From contig NZ_AP024469.1 in the NCBI RefSeq assembly GCF_016865365.1, positions 983,001 to 1,047,000 on the forward strand: DNA of 64,000 bases, in the 5' to 3' direction. The DNA is from Geobacter sp. SVR. Its GTDB lineage: Bacteria > Desulfobacterota > Desulfuromonadia > Geobacterales > Pseudopelobacteraceae. The notes under the pieces are model-generated. The model made no database searches and was not told where the DNA came from. It worked only from the letters and a program-made list of their open reading frames with translations. Each line of letters starts with the position of its first letter. Position 1 is the first letter of the stretch. Below, piece by piece: positions 1-9,191 of the stretch. A program made the translations under genes and the position numbers.

Positions 1-1848
1 CACATTCAGGGTCCGTTTGAGGTGGCAGGAGTCGTGATAGGTGAGCGTGCCCAACCGCTGCCCCTCCTTCAGTGACAAACGCCCTTCGTCCACCAGGCGC
101 TTGGCCAGCGTCGAAAAATCGATGGTTTTGGCAGCCAACTCCCTGGCCTTGGGCATCCACTCGGTCTGGCCCAGGCTTTCGAAGGTGCTGACGAATTCAT
201 GCGCCAGCGCCACGGTGCAGGTCGGGCAGGCCGACACCACGTATGCGGCATCAACGCCGAGCAGCGCCTTGATATTGTCGATGGCGTTTTTCTCGGCTAC
301 CTCGTAAGCCCCGCTGTAGCGGGCGGGGGCACCGCAGCAGGTCTGCTCCTCCGGAAAGAGTACCTCGATGCCGGCCTTGTTGAGCAGCCGCACCAGCGCC
401 TCACCCATCTCCGGATAGGCGAAGTCGATCAGGCAGCCGGCGTAGAAAACCGCCTTTTCTGCGCATTGGGGCTGTTTGATGTCGTTGAAGCGGTCCCGGA
501 ACGGTTCCGCGGCGATGGCGGGCAGACTGCGGCCGTCGGTCATATCGGAAAGGAACAGTGGCAGGTGGCGCAGGAATTTGCCGGATGTGAAGGGCTTGGC
601 AGCCACCGAGGCGGCCCGCAGCATGCCGTGGAAGAGCTTGCGGTTGTTCACCACGCCGTAGATGGCCTTCTGGATCAGCGGGACACCCTGTTCCTTCACC
701 AGCCGGCGCCTGATCTCCATGATCATCTCGGGGATGTCCAGCTTGCCGGGGCAGATTTCCTTACAGTTGCCGCACTGGATGCAGAGCCCCTGGATGTCCT
801 CGGAATTCTGCAACTCCTCGAACCAGGCAGTCAGGATCGTGCCGATGCCGCCGGTATAGATGCTGCCGAAGACATGGCCCCCCACCAGGCGGAAGATCGG
901 GCAGACATTCAGGCAGGAGCCGCAGCGGATGCATTGCAGGGCCTGCTTGAACTTGGGGTCATCGGCCATTTCGGAGCGACGGTTGTCCATCAGGATGATG
1001 TGCAGGTCCTTGGGCAATCCGTCGGTATTCTCTCCCGGGCCGGTGATGATCGAAACGTAGCTGGTCAGCAGCTGCGCCGTGGCGCTGCGCGGCAGGGCAG
1101 TCAGGATCGGAGCCACGTCCTCGAATTTCTCCACGAACTTTTCGATGCCGACCAGGGCGATGTGAATCCGCGGCAGGGTGGTCACCATGCGGGCGTTGCC
1201 CTCGTTGGTCACCAGCACGATGCTGCCGGTTTCGGCTACGGCCAGGTTGGCGCCGGTAATGCCCATGTCGGCTGCCAGGAACTTGGAGCGCAGCTCGTTG
1301 CGGGCCACCTCCACCAGGCGCGGGATGTCGGTGGTCAGGCGCTCGTTGACCTCCTTGCTGAAGAGATCGGAAACCTCCTCCTTGGTCATGTGAATGGCGG
1401 GCATGACCATGTGGGACGGTTTCTGGCCCGCCAGCTGAATGATCCATTCCCCCAGGTCGGTTTCACCCACCGTGATCCCGTTTTTCTCCAGGTACGCGTT
1501 GAGGTGGATTTCCTCACTGGCCATGGACTTGGATTTGACCACGGTTTTGACGTCGTTCTCGCGGGCCACCTTGAGGATGTAGGCCTTGACCTCTTCCGGG
1601 TCGGTGGTCCGGAATACCTTGGCGCCCAGGGACTCGGCATTGCGGGTAAAGGCATCGGCCATCAGGTCCAGGTGCGAGGCGGCAAAGGATTTGCGCTCGG
1701 CGATGATCGTGCGCAACGCCTCGAAGTCGATGCCCTCATAGGCCTTGGCACGATTGACCTTGTACGCCTCCGAGAATTTGCCCAGCGCTCCGGTCAGGTT
1801 GGCGTCGTTGACAGCCCGCTCGATGGACTCCTTGAATTCCTTTTTCAT
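1..1848 (-). CDS. lutB: L-lactate oxidation iron-sulfur protein, LutB-LutA type fusion (3' end cut by window)
   Basis: Cytoplasmic iron-sulfur subunit of the LutABC (LldEFG) L-lactate dehydrogenase, expected to pass electrons from lactate to the respiratory chain. The 616 codons present show a LUD domain (about residues 60-300), two ferredoxin-like cysteine sets (CIRCGSCLNVCP near 305-316, CIQCGNCKEICP near 355-367), then a cysteine-rich CCG-type domain (TCCGAP and CPTC motifs) of the kind normally found in separate LutA/LldE proteins. This reads as a LutB-LutA fusion, longer than a standalone LutB of about 480 aa. The ATG at 1848 shares an ATGA overlap with the lutC stop, so the two are translationally coupled. 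The C-terminus lies beyond position 1. The long plus-strand reading frame over this gene is an antisense shadow. Confidence 0.9.
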   Translation of the reverse strand, partial: MKKEFKESIERAVNDANLTGALGKFSEAYKVNRAKAYEGIDFEALRTIIAERKSFAASHLDLMADAFTRNAESLGAKVFRTTDPEEVKAYILKVARENDVKTVVKSKSMASEEIHLNAYLEKNGITVGETDLGEWIIQLAGQKPSHMVMPAIHMTKEEVSDLFSKEVNERLTTDIPRLVEVARNELRSKFLAADMGITGANLAVAETGSIVLVTNEGNARMVTTLPRIHIALVGIEKFVEKFEDVAPILTALPRSATAQLLTSYVSIITGPGENTDGLPKDLHIILMDNRRSEMADDPKFKQALQCIRCGSCLNVCPIFRLVGGHVFGSIYTGGIGTILTAWFEELQNSEDIQGLCIQCGNCKEICPGKLDIPEMIMEIRRRLVKEQGVPLIQKAIYGVVNNRKLFHGMLRAASVAAKPFTSGKFLRHLPLFLSDMTDGRSLPAIAAEPFRDRFNDIKQPQCAEKAVFYAGCLIDFAYPEMGEALVRLLNKAGIEVLFPEEQTCCGAPARYSGAYEVAEKNAIDNIKALLGVDAAYVVSACPTCTVALAHEFVSTFESLGQTEWMPKARELAAKTIDFSTLAKRLVDEGRLSLKEGQRLGTLTYHDSCHLKRTLNV

Positions 1849-2402
1849 TGTTCTGCTCCCTCCGTTTCGTCGGCACAGACGATAACCAGTCTCTTGGGGC
1901 CGTGCACGCCGATGGTCAGCACCCGCTCGATATCAGCCGTACGGCTCGGGCCGGTAATAAACGCTATGTAGCGACTGGTGGCCGGAGTGATCCGGGTAAA
2001 GAGCGCGTTCTTGTCGGGCAGGACCCGTGCGGTGGAGATCAGCGCGATGTGGATGGTGGCAAGGGTGGAGACCAGCCTCTGGGCGGCGCCGCTCTGATCC
2101 GCGACCAGGGAGCCGGTATCGGCCAGGGCCCAGTCCATATCGCTGATGCCGACCAAGGCATCGGCGGCCAGTTCGCGATCAACATCGAAACGGAGACCCG
2201 GCACGCACGAGGTGAGCCGGGTGCGGTCGAGCCCTTCTAGGAACGGACCCTCAGCCCAGGCGGCAAAAGAGCCGGGAGCAGCGGCCACGCCTGCGGACGG
2301 CAGGAAGTGGAGGATGAATTCCAGGGCCTCCTCCCTTGTCTTGAAGCGGTGTACTTCTGCACCGACTCCTTCGGCCCTGGTTTTGAACTGTTGAAACAGC
2401 AT
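1845..2402 (-). CDS. lutC: Lactate utilization protein LutC (LUD domain)
   Basis: A 185-aa LUD-domain protein, third component of the Lut lactate oxidation complex. The start at 2402 was chosen because AAAGGAGG sits 5 bases upstream and the family begins with a short helix (MLFQQFKTR); an open extension to 2540 has no ribosome site. Family features seen: the stretch around GSFAAWAEGPFLE, and the ISDMDWALADTGSLV...LVSTLATIHIAL core shared with the LUD domain of LutB. The 3' end overlaps the lutB start by 4 bases, giving a lutC-lutB operon divergent from lldP. The role is inferred from family and context; exact biochemistry of LutC-type proteins varies between species. Confidence 0.88.
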   Translation of the reverse strand: MLFQQFKTRAEGVGAEVHRFKTREEALEFILHFLPSAGVAAAPGSFAAWAEGPFLEGLDRTRLTSCVPGLRFDVDRELAADALVGISDMDWALADTGSLVADQSGAAQRLVSTLATIHIALISTARVLPDKNALFTRITPATSRYIAFITGPSRTADIERVLTIGVHGPKRLVIVCADETEGAEQ

Positions 2403-2597
2403 ATCGCCTCCTTTTGTCGATCGCGCTGCGCATCCGGTTTCGGCCGATCCGCTGCCGAATGCTCGTATACGAGGAAAAACTTGTTTTATTGTTTTTATGG
2501 TTGAATTGTAAGACAAGGACCTTGAACTGCAAGAATACACTGGTTTAAAATTTGTAAAGCCAGGCGCCCATCTACGCTAAACGATTCATTTATTCCT

Positions 2598-2675
2598 TGT
2601 CAACAGGTATTTATCCGGTGTTGTAAAAAATCACTTGACAGTCAAAATGTATTTAAGATATTGGTAAGGCAAATT
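2598..2675. promoter_or_regulatory. Divergent lut/lldP control region with GntR/FadR-type operator
   Basis: The 354-bp gap between lutC and lldP holds a TTGACA at 2635-2640 with a GATATT 16 bp downstream (2657-2662) as a plausible sigma70 promoter for lldP. Over its -10 lies TATTGGTAAGGCAAATT (2659-2675), matching 13 of 17 positions of the cleaner site at 5683-5699 and resembling the AATTGGT-N3-ACCAATT operators of the FadR/PdhR/LldR family. On the minus strand a TTGACA (2603-2598) may be the -35 for lutC, with only a poor -10. Repression by the nearby lldR product is inferred. Confidence 0.55.
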
Positions 2676-2756
2676 TGCAAAACCCGATTTTACTGCCTTG
2701 CTATCGTCGGACCCGTTAGCGACGTTCACCCCCCTTATGTGGAAAGGAGAAGAGTC

Positions 2757-4709
2757 ATGCCCTGGATTCAAACGTACACCCCCGTAGCAGGTAGTCTCGG
2801 GATGTCGGCCCTGGTGGCCGCAATTCCGCTGGTCGTCATCTTCGTCTGTTTGGCCGTGTTGAAGATGAAGGCCCACAAGGCCGGTCCCCTGGCAGTTGCC
2901 TCGGCGATCGCCATTGCCATTGCCATATGGGGGATGCCGGCCAAGCTGGCTGGTCTGGCATTCGTGCAGGGTGCGGCTTTCGGTCTGTTCCCGGTCTTCT
3001 ATATCGTCATCACTACCCTGTTCCTCTATAACATCACCGTCAAGGGTGGCCAATTCGAGGTGATCCGGGCCTCTCTGGCCGGCGTCACCGGTGACCGCCG
3101 TATCCAGGCGCTCCTGATCGCTTTCTGTTTCGGAGCCTTTATCGAGGGGGCAGCCGGATTCGGTACCCCGGTTGCCATTGCCGGGGCGACTCTGGCTGGT
3201 CTCGGTTTCCGTCCGCTGTACGCAGCCGGTGTCTGCCTGGTGGCCAATACCGCACCGGTCGCCTTCGGCGCCATCGGGATCCCGGTCGTGGCGCTGGCCG
3301 GTGTCATGGGCTACGGCGACGACGGCATGATGAAACTCTCCACCATGGTCGGCCGCCAGCTCCCCTTTATCTCCGTCTTCATACCCTTTTACGTTATCCT
3401 GATCATGGTCGGTTTCAAGAAAACCATGGAAGTCCTGCCGGCAGTCATCGTCTGCGGGGTGACCTTCGCCGTTGTCCAATGGGCAACCGCCAGCTACCTG
3501 GGTCCCTACCTGCCGGACGTTACCGCTTCGCTGGCTTCGATCATAACTCTGGTACTGCTCCTCAAGGTCTGGCAGCCGAAAGAGAATTACGTCTTCGATC
3601 ATGAGACCGAAAGCACCGGCACCGCTACAGCCCACCATTACACGGCCGGAGAAGTTTTTCGCGCTTGGTCGCCGTACCTGGCCCTGACGATAATGGTACT
3701 TCTCTGGGGTATCCCCTCGATCAAGACGGTGCTGGATACCAAAACGGTCGAGTTCGAAGTACCCGGTCTGCACAATGCGATTGTCAAGAAGGTAAACAAG
3801 CCGGAAGATGGCCTGAAAAAGATCGCCAAGGTCAATGAAGAGATCGACAAGCAGTTAGCCACCCTGTCCCCCGCCGATCCCAAGCAGCAGGAGCTGGCCG
3901 CCAAGCTCAAGGAACTGAAAGGGCTGGAAGAGGCCTTCCAGCCGGTTGAAACGGGACTGGCCGGCAAGGGTGCGGTCCTGACCGACGAGCGCCTCAAGTC
4001 CTGCGACCTGGTTTCCAAGAAGATGGCTGAGACCAAGAAGCTTTGTGGTGAACTGGTGAAGGTCAACGCGGTCGGCAAGGACCAGCTCAAACCGCTGGAA
4101 AAGGCCGTTGCTGACCAGCTGCCGATCAAGATCGGCGCCAAGTACAAGTTCAACTTCTGGTCCGCAGCCGGCACCGCCATCCTGATCGCCGCCTTTATCT
4201 CGTCCTTGTTGTGCGGAGTCAGCATGGGTGATACCTTCCGCCTCCTGGGCAAGACCCTTTACGACATGCGCTTCCCGGCTTTAACGGTTGCTTCGGTGCT
4301 CGGCCTGGCTTACGTCATGAACACCTCGGGCATGACCAACTGCCTGGGTCTGATCTTCACCAAGACCGGCCACTGGTTCCCGCTGATCGCTCCGTTCCTG
4401 GGCTGGTTGGGCGTGTTCCTGACCGGTTCCGACACCTCCTCCAACGTACTCTTCGGCGGTCTGCAGAAGGCCACGGCAGAGCAGCTGGGGCTGAGCCCGA
4501 TTCTGACCGGTGCTGCCAACACCAGCGGCGGCGTCATGGGCAAGATGATCTCCCCGCAGTCGCTGGCAGTGGCAACCGCCGCGACCGGCATGGTGGGCGA
4601 AGAGGGCACGCTGTTCCGCTTCACTCTCAAGCATTCGCTCTTCCTGACGGTCATAGTCGGTATAATCGTTTACCTGCAGGCCTACGTACTGCAGTGGATG
4701 ATTCCCTGA
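2757..4709 (+). CDS. lldP: L-lactate permease, LctP/LldP family, with an enlarged hydrophilic loop
   Basis: Inner-membrane lactate:proton symporter that feeds the divergent lut genes. At 650 aa it is about 100 residues longer than the usual 550. Many transmembrane segments are visible, with family motifs such as EGAAGFGTPVAIAG and GSDTSSNVLFGGLQ near the C-terminus. The extra length is a lysine/glutamate/leucine-rich, probably helical segment at about residues 325-465 between membrane segments. The start at 2757 has GGAAAGGAG upstream; the open frame before it lacks a ribosome site. A strong terminator follows directly. Substrate is inferred from family and neighbours (glycolate is also transported by some members). 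Confidence 0.9.
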   Translation: MPWIQTYTPVAGSLGMSALVAAIPLVVIFVCLAVLKMKAHKAGPLAVASAIAIAIAIWGMPAKLAGLAFVQGAAFGLFPVFYIVITTLFLYNITVKGGQFEVIRASLAGVTGDRRIQALLIAFCFGAFIEGAAGFGTPVAIAGATLAGLGFRPLYAAGVCLVANTAPVAFGAIGIPVVALAGVMGYGDDGMMKLSTMVGRQLPFISVFIPFYVILIMVGFKKTMEVLPAVIVCGVTFAVVQWATASYLGPYLPDVTASLASIITLVLLLKVWQPKENYVFDHETESTGTATAHHYTAGEVFRAWSPYLALTIMVLLWGIPSIKTVLDTKTVEFEVPGLHNAIVKKVNKPEDGLKKIAKVNEEIDKQLATLSPADPKQQELAAKLKELKGLEEAFQPVETGLAGKGAVLTDERLKSCDLVSKKMAETKKLCGELVKVNAVGKDQLKPLEKAVADQLPIKIGAKYKFNFWSAAGTAILIAAFISSLLCGVSMGDTFRLLGKTLYDMRFPALTVASVLGLAYVMNTSGMTNCLGLIFTKTGHWFPLIAPFLGWLGVFLTGSDTSSNVLFGGLQKATAEQLGLSPILTGAANTSGGVMGKMISPQSLAVATAATGMVGEEGTLFRFTLKHSLFLTVIVGIIVYLQAYVLQWMIP

Positions 4710-4720
4710 CCCGGATAATG

Positions 4721-4751
4721 GAGGGCACCCCGGACCGGGGTGCCCTCTTTT
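4721..4751 (+). terminator. Rho-independent terminator of lldP
   Basis: GAGGGCACCCC and GGGGTGCCCTC form a perfect 11-bp stem with a GGACC loop followed by TTTT, 11 bases after the lldP stop. A second GC-rich hairpin (about 4781-4810) lies before lldR. Confidence 0.9.
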
Positions 4752-4832
4752 GCTGAACATGCCCTGGACATTCCCATATCGCGGCAGGCGTAAAAAAGCG
4801 TCTGCCGCTGCTGTATCGACCGCGGGGTTGCC

Positions 4833-5570
4833 ATGACCTTCAAACCCATCAGGCCCCAGAAGATAACGGTTCAGATCGCCGATCAGATCCGGGCGTCGAT
4901 TCTGACCGCTGCCTTCGGACCGGGCGAGAAATTGCCGACCGAGCGGGAACTGTGCAGGATCTTCGGGGTCTCCCGGCCATCGGTGAGAGAGGCCTTGAAT
5001 ATTCTGGCCGCTGCGGGGCTGGTGGAGTCCCATCAGGGTGGAGGGACCACTGTCAGGTCGCTGGTAGAGGCATCTGCGGGGAGTCCTCTTTCGGAGTTGA
5101 TAAAATATGAGCGCGAAAGGGCGCTGGACGTCATCGAGGTCCGTAAATCCATAGAGGCGTGTACCGCCTTCTATGCCGCCGACCGGGCATTGCCTGAGGA
5201 TGTGAGGCGACTGGAAAAAATCGTTTCCGAGATGGAGGAGAATCTGGCGACCGAAACCCCTTCCCTTGACCTGGATGCCGATTTTCACATTGCTGTTGCG
5301 CGGGCAACCCACAATGTGGTCTGGCTGCACCTGATGCAGAACATTTTCGATGCCATGCAGCAGTTCCAAAGGGGGGTCTGGCGGGCGGTCTATCTCACCG
5401 TTGACGATCATCGCACCCTCTACCGGCAGCATCGTGATGTTTTCGAGGCCATTCGGGACCGGCAGCCGGAATCCGCCCGGACAGCCATGCTGGTTCACCT
5501 GGGATTCGCCGAGCAGAGGAGCGGTATCTATGTCAGCCGGAACGGCGCTGACCGGACTGTTTCTCAGTAA
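4833..5570 (+). CDS. lldR: FadR-subfamily GntR transcriptional regulator, probable lactate regulator
   Basis: A 245-aa regulator with an N-terminal GntR winged helix (about residues 10-75; GEKLPTERELCRIFGVSRPSVREAL) and a C-terminal FadR-type all-helical FCD effector domain (about 90-235) with the usual D/H metal-ligand residues (LDADFHIAVARATHN). It follows lldP, and two FadR-type operator sequences lie nearby (2659-2675 and 5683-5699), so a lactate-responsive role is likely. Specificity is inferred; PdhR- or GlcC-like roles are alternatives. No strong Shine-Dalgarno precedes the ATG, but no better start exists. Confidence 0.82.
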   Translation: MTFKPIRPQKITVQIADQIRASILTAAFGPGEKLPTERELCRIFGVSRPSVREALNILAAAGLVESHQGGGTTVRSLVEASAGSPLSELIKYERERALDVIEVRKSIEACTAFYAADRALPEDVRRLEKIVSEMEENLATETPSLDLDADFHIAVARATHNVVWLHLMQNIFDAMQQFQRGVWRAVYLTVDDHRTLYRQHRDVFEAIRDRQPESARTAMLVHLGFAEQRSGIYVSRNGADRTVSQ

Positions 5571-5682
5571 GCTGCGCTTGATTCGTAAAGCCAAATTACC
5601 AACCGGTTCCGACGCAGGACGTGGCAGATCTTTTATCTCCCTTGCATTTAAAGAAAAATTGACTCTGTAACCGTGTTGTGGT

Positions 5683-5699
5683 AATTGGTATTACAAATT
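5683..5699. promoter_or_regulatory. Near-palindromic FadR-type operator upstream of the chemoreceptor gene
   Basis: AATTGGTATTACAAATT is an almost perfect palindrome close to known LldR/PdhR operator sequences. It lies 112 bp before the chemoreceptor start and 113 bp after lldR, which suggests the regulator also controls the chemoreceptor and perhaps the downstream glcDF genes. Inference from sequence resemblance only. Confidence 0.5.
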
Positions 5700-5810
5700 T
5701 AACAATGTTCTTTTCCACCGAAAACAACAGGTATCTCTTCCTTCCCTGCCGGATAAATAAAACGTTGGCGGTGTCTGCGGCTCCTGTAATTCCAGGCAAA
5801 GGAAAAAACA

Positions 5811-7571
5811 ATGGCAACACTGAGGTCGATCTATACCTTCGTTGAGAAGAACTTCTTCAACAGTCTGACCAAAAAGCTGGCAGGGAATATCCTGTTTCTC
5901 CTGCTGCTCCAGTCGTTGATGCTGGGAGCGGCACTGATGCATTCCTCTTCCGCAAAGGGGGGGGCGGCCACTGCGGAGGGGGTGTCCGACCAATCGGGCC
6001 TCTACCTCATGTTTGCCGCCTATGGCCTGTCGGTAGTGGCATCCATAGGCAGCATCCTGTTTCTGCGCTACCTGCTGATCAAGCCGCTGGCCCAGTTTGC
6101 GGCCACTCTGACGACCAAAGACCTCTCCAAGGATGCCCCCCTGATCTCCTACGACGAGATCCGCACCCTGTCCGGCAACTACAACCTGTTGTTGGAGGAT
6201 ATCCGCGACATTCTGCACAACACCAAGCAGATGGCCCTGCGCAGCGCCCTGGACTGCACCCGGGTAATGAAGCAGGTCAAGGACTCGCAGCACAATGCCC
6301 GCAAACAGGGGGAGTTGGCGGACATCATCCGCACCTCCAGCCAGGAGGCCAGCCAGGCCATCAATGACATCACCCACAGCACCCATGACATCTCCCGCTC
6401 GATCGACGATACCCACAAGACCGCAGTCGGGTCCTTGGCGGAGTTGCAGGAGGTCACCGACAACATCGAGAGCGTGGTCGCCAAGCTGGGAGACTTTTCC
6501 AACACCGTTGCCAGTCTCAATACCAATTCGGAAAAGATCCGCGACATCGTCTCGCTGATTCAGGATATTTCCGACCAGACCAATCTGCTGGCGCTCAATG
6601 CGGCCATCGAGGCGGCACGGGCCGGAGAGCACGGCCGCGGCTTCGCAGTGGTGGCCGACGAGGTCCGTGCACTGGCTGAACGCGTCAACCGGGCCACCCG
6701 GGAGATCTCGTGCAATATCGATGAAATGGTATGCAACGTCAGGAACACCCAGCAGGAAACCGCCGCGATCGGCAACCATATCGTGCGCACCCGCGAAGTG
6801 GTGGAACTGACCTCCCGGCATTTCGAGCACTTGGTCGGGGACTCGGAGAACAACAGTTCGCAGCTCTCGCGGATCGCCGCCGCTTCCGAGGAGCTCTCGG
6901 TCACCACTGCGGAAACGAGCCGGCAGGTTGCCGATGTGCATGCCCTGAGCTGCGATGTACTGGGCAATCTCGAACAATCCAATACCCTTTCCAGCAGCCT
7001 TCAGGAGGTAACCGAGAAGATGCTGGAGGTGGCATCGCGGTTCAGGATCGGTCGCGGCGAGGTGGAGGATCTGATCGGCAGGGCAGCCGCATACCGCGAT
7101 GTGCTGCGGGCCAGGATGGAGGAGATCGCGGCGCGCGGCATCGACGTCTTTGATCGGAATTACCGGCCGGTCCCCAATACCAATCCGCAGAAGTTCTCCG
7201 TGGCCTATAACGATTCCTTCGACCGTGAGTTGCAGCCGATGTTCGACAAGGGGCTGGAGATCTTTCAGGGGGCGATCTATTCTTTGGTAGTCGACGTGAA
7301 CGGCTATGTGTCGACGCATCACAGCAAAAATCAGAAGCCGCTGACCGGGAACTATGAAACCGACCTGCTCAACAGCCGGGAAAAGAGGGTCTACGCATCC
7401 AACACCTTGGAGATAAGGCGCGCCAAGAACGTTACGCCGTTCCTGCTGCAGACCTATGCCCGGGACACCGGCGAAATACTCAACGACCTCTCGCACCCCA
7501 TATTCATCAACGGCAGGCACTGGGGGGCTTTCATCATCGGTATCCGCCCGGAAATGCTCAGCCGCGGATGA
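5811..7571 (+). CDS. Methyl-accepting chemotaxis protein with C-terminal sensory domain
   Basis: A 586-aa chemoreceptor. Two hydrophobic segments (about residues 22-44 and 65-87) bracket only a short periplasmic loop, so there is no large N-terminal ligand domain. A HAMP-like linker is followed by the MCP signalling coiled coil with its invariant hairpin ([19 protein letters not shown] and [15 protein letters not shown]). About 140 residues follow the signalling region (VFDRNYRPV...[14 protein letters not shown]) and resemble a cytoplasmic Cache/PAS-like module, so sensing is probably at the C-terminus. AAAGGA precedes the start. Placement between lldR and glcDF, with an FadR-type operator upstream, suggests sensing of a carboxylate or redox state. 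Confidence 0.88.
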   Translation: MATLRSIYTFVEKNFFNSLTKKLAGNILFLLLLQSLMLGAALMHSSSAKGGAATAEGVSDQSGLYLMFAAYGLSVVASIGSILFLRYLLIKPLAQFAATLTTKDLSKDAPLISYDEIRTLSGNYNLLLEDIRDILHNTKQMALRSALDCTRVMKQVKDSQHNARKQGELADIIRTSSQEASQAINDITHSTHDISRSIDDTHKTAVGSLAELQEVTDNIESVVAKLGDFSNTVASLNTNSEKIRDIVSLIQDISDQTNLLALNAAIEAARAGEHGRGFAVVADEVRALAERVNRATREISCNIDEMVCNVRNTQQETAAIGNHIVRTREVVELTSRHFEHLVGDSENNSSQLSRIAAASEELSVTTAETSRQVADVHALSCDVLGNLEQSNTLSSSLQEVTEKMLEVASRFRIGRGEVEDLIGRAAAYRDVLRARMEEIAARGIDVFDRNYRPVPNTNPQKFSVAYNDSFDRELQPMFDKGLEIFQGAIYSLVVDVNGYVSTHHSKNQKPLTGNYETDLLNSREKRVYASNTLEIRRAKNVTPFLLQTYARDTGEILNDLSHPIFINGRHWGAFIIGIRPEMLSRG

Positions 7572-7656
7572 TGTCCCCCAACCGCGGCGGCTGTGAGCGG
7601 CAGGTGCCGTTTGTCGCAGCGCGGTACCGGAGTTAACGACAATAAAGGAGCATGCA

Positions 7657-9030
7657 ATGGAACAATCCCTCATTAACGATCTGAAAAACATCGTAGGCGA
7701 GCAATACACCCTGACCGACCGGGAATCGCTGGCAGTCTACGGCTACGACTCGACACCGGAGCTGGAGAGCAGGCCCGGGGCGGTGCTGCTGCCCGGAACG
7801 GCCGAGGAGGTATCCCGCATTGTCCGCCTGTGCCATGGCGCCGGCGTGAGCGTGACCCCGCGCGGTTCCGGCACCAACCTGTCAGGGGGCTCCCTGTCAA
7901 GCAATAGCGGCGTGGTGCTGCAGACCAGCCGGCTGAACCGGATCGTCGAAGTGGATGAAGAGAACCTGACCGCCACTGTGGAACCGGGTGTGGTCACCAG
8001 CGCCCTGCATCGCGAGGTGGAGTCGCGCGGGCTGTTCTATCCGCCCGACCCAGGCAGCATGAATATCTCCACCATGGGGGGCAACGTGGCCGAGAACTCA
8101 GGCGGCCTGCGCGGCCTGAAATACGGCGTTACGGCCGACTACGTCATGGGACTGGAGACTATCCTTGCCGACGGCGAGCTGCTGCGTACCGGGGGCAAGG
8201 TGGTCAAGGACGTGGCCGGCTACAGCCTCAATCCGCTGCTGGTCTCCTCGGAGGGCACCCTGGGGATCTTCAGCGGCATCACCGTCAAGCTGATCCCCAA
8301 GCCGCAGACCAAAGTCACCATGCTGGCGCACTTTCCGGCCCTGCAGGATGCAGCCCTGGCCGTTTCGGCCATCATTGCGGCCCGCGTGATCCCGGCTACC
8401 CTCGAATTCCTCGACAAGGTCACCATCAAATGCGTCGAGGACTACGCCCATGTCGGCCTGCCGCTGGACGTGGATGCCGTTCTGCTGATCGAGGTGGACG
8501 GCCATCAGGCGGTCACCGCGGAAGAGGCGGCTGCAGTGGCTGCCATCTGCAACAAGCACCGCTGCTCGTTTTTCCAGACAGCTCGGGATGCGGACGAGGC
8601 GCTCAAGCTGGCTGCCGCCCGCCGGACGGCGTTGTCCGCCCTGGCCCGTTTCAAGCCGACCACGATCCTGGAGGACGCCACCGTGCCGCGCAGTTGCATC
8701 GCTCCCATGCTGAAGGTCATCCAGGAGGCAGCCCAGAAGTACAACGTCACCATCGGCACCTTCGGTCATGCCGGCGACGGAAACCTGCATCCCACCTGCC
8801 TGACCGATGAGCGCGATGCCGACGAAATCAAGCGTGCCCACGCCGCCTTCGGCGAGATCTTCGATGCCGCCATCTCCATGGGGGGCACCATTACCGGCGA
8901 ACACGGCGTGGGGCTGGCCAAGAAGAAGTATCTCCCGAAGCTGGTCGGAGAGTCCGGCATCCGCGTGATGCGGGGAATCAAGGAAGCGTTTGATCCGAAA
9001 GGCATCCTCAATCCGGGCAAGGTGTTTTAG
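7657..9030 (+). CDS. glcD: FAD-linked oxidase, glycolate oxidase subunit GlcD / D-lactate dehydrogenase
   Basis: A 457-aa flavoprotein with an N-terminal VAO/PCMH-type FAD-binding domain (about residues 35-215; PRGSGTNLSGG, PDPGSMNISTMGGNVAENSGG) and a C-terminal FAD-oxidase domain with GTFGHAGDGNLHP and ITGEHGVGLAKK. It oxidises a 2-hydroxyacid (D-lactate or glycolate) and passes electrons to the Fe-S partner encoded next, GlcF. AAAGGAG precedes the ATG at good spacing. Given the adjacent L-lactate genes, D-lactate is a likely substrate, but sequence alone cannot separate D-lactate from glycolate. Confidence 0.9.
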   Translation: MEQSLINDLKNIVGEQYTLTDRESLAVYGYDSTPELESRPGAVLLPGTAEEVSRIVRLCHGAGVSVTPRGSGTNLSGGSLSSNSGVVLQTSRLNRIVEVDEENLTATVEPGVVTSALHREVESRGLFYPPDPGSMNISTMGGNVAENSGGLRGLKYGVTADYVMGLETILADGELLRTGGKVVKDVAGYSLNPLLVSSEGTLGIFSGITVKLIPKPQTKVTMLAHFPALQDAALAVSAIIAARVIPATLEFLDKVTIKCVEDYAHVGLPLDVDAVLLIEVDGHQAVTAEEAAAVAAICNKHRCSFFQTARDADEALKLAAARRTALSALARFKPTTILEDATVPRSCIAPMLKVIQEAAQKYNVTIGTFGHAGDGNLHPTCLTDERDADEIKRAHAAFGEIFDAAISMGGTITGEHGVGLAKKKYLPKLVGESGIRVMRGIKEAFDPKGILNPGKVF

Positions 9031-9151
9031 CGGTTGCGAATTTCCGGAACCTGGCGGCGTTGGCCTGCGGCCTCCTCTTGTGCGGCGTAGCGCTGCTACG
9101 CCTCCGCGGGAGTCCTTGTCCGCCTTGCCAGAACCCGAAACTTCACAACCG
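9031..9151. repeat. Intergenic palindromic repeat-like element between glcD and glcF
   Basis: The 161-bp gap is mostly one imperfect palindrome. Ends CGGTTGCGAATTTC (9031) and GAAACTTCACAACCG (ending 9151) are inverted relative to each other, and the centre has a perfect GGCGTAGC/GCTACGCC hairpin (9084-9091 and 9095-9102). It has the look of a dispersed chromosomal repeat rather than a terminator (no T-run). Copy number cannot be judged from one window. Confidence 0.5.
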
Positions 9152-9191
9152 GGAACACCTAAAATTCCTACCTTAATACAGAGGTAACAAT

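Noticed and set aside
199-1971. A 590-codon plus-strand open frame
   Set aside because: It is the antisense of lutB/lutC; its translation lacks any domain and is a GC-rich shadow.
4281-5594. A 437-codon minus-strand open frame
   Set aside because: Overlaps lldP and lldR in antisense; no ribosome site or family resemblance.
5691-7709. A 672-codon minus-strand open frame
   Set aside because: Antisense shadow of the chemoreceptor gene, which has clear MCP motifs on the plus strand.
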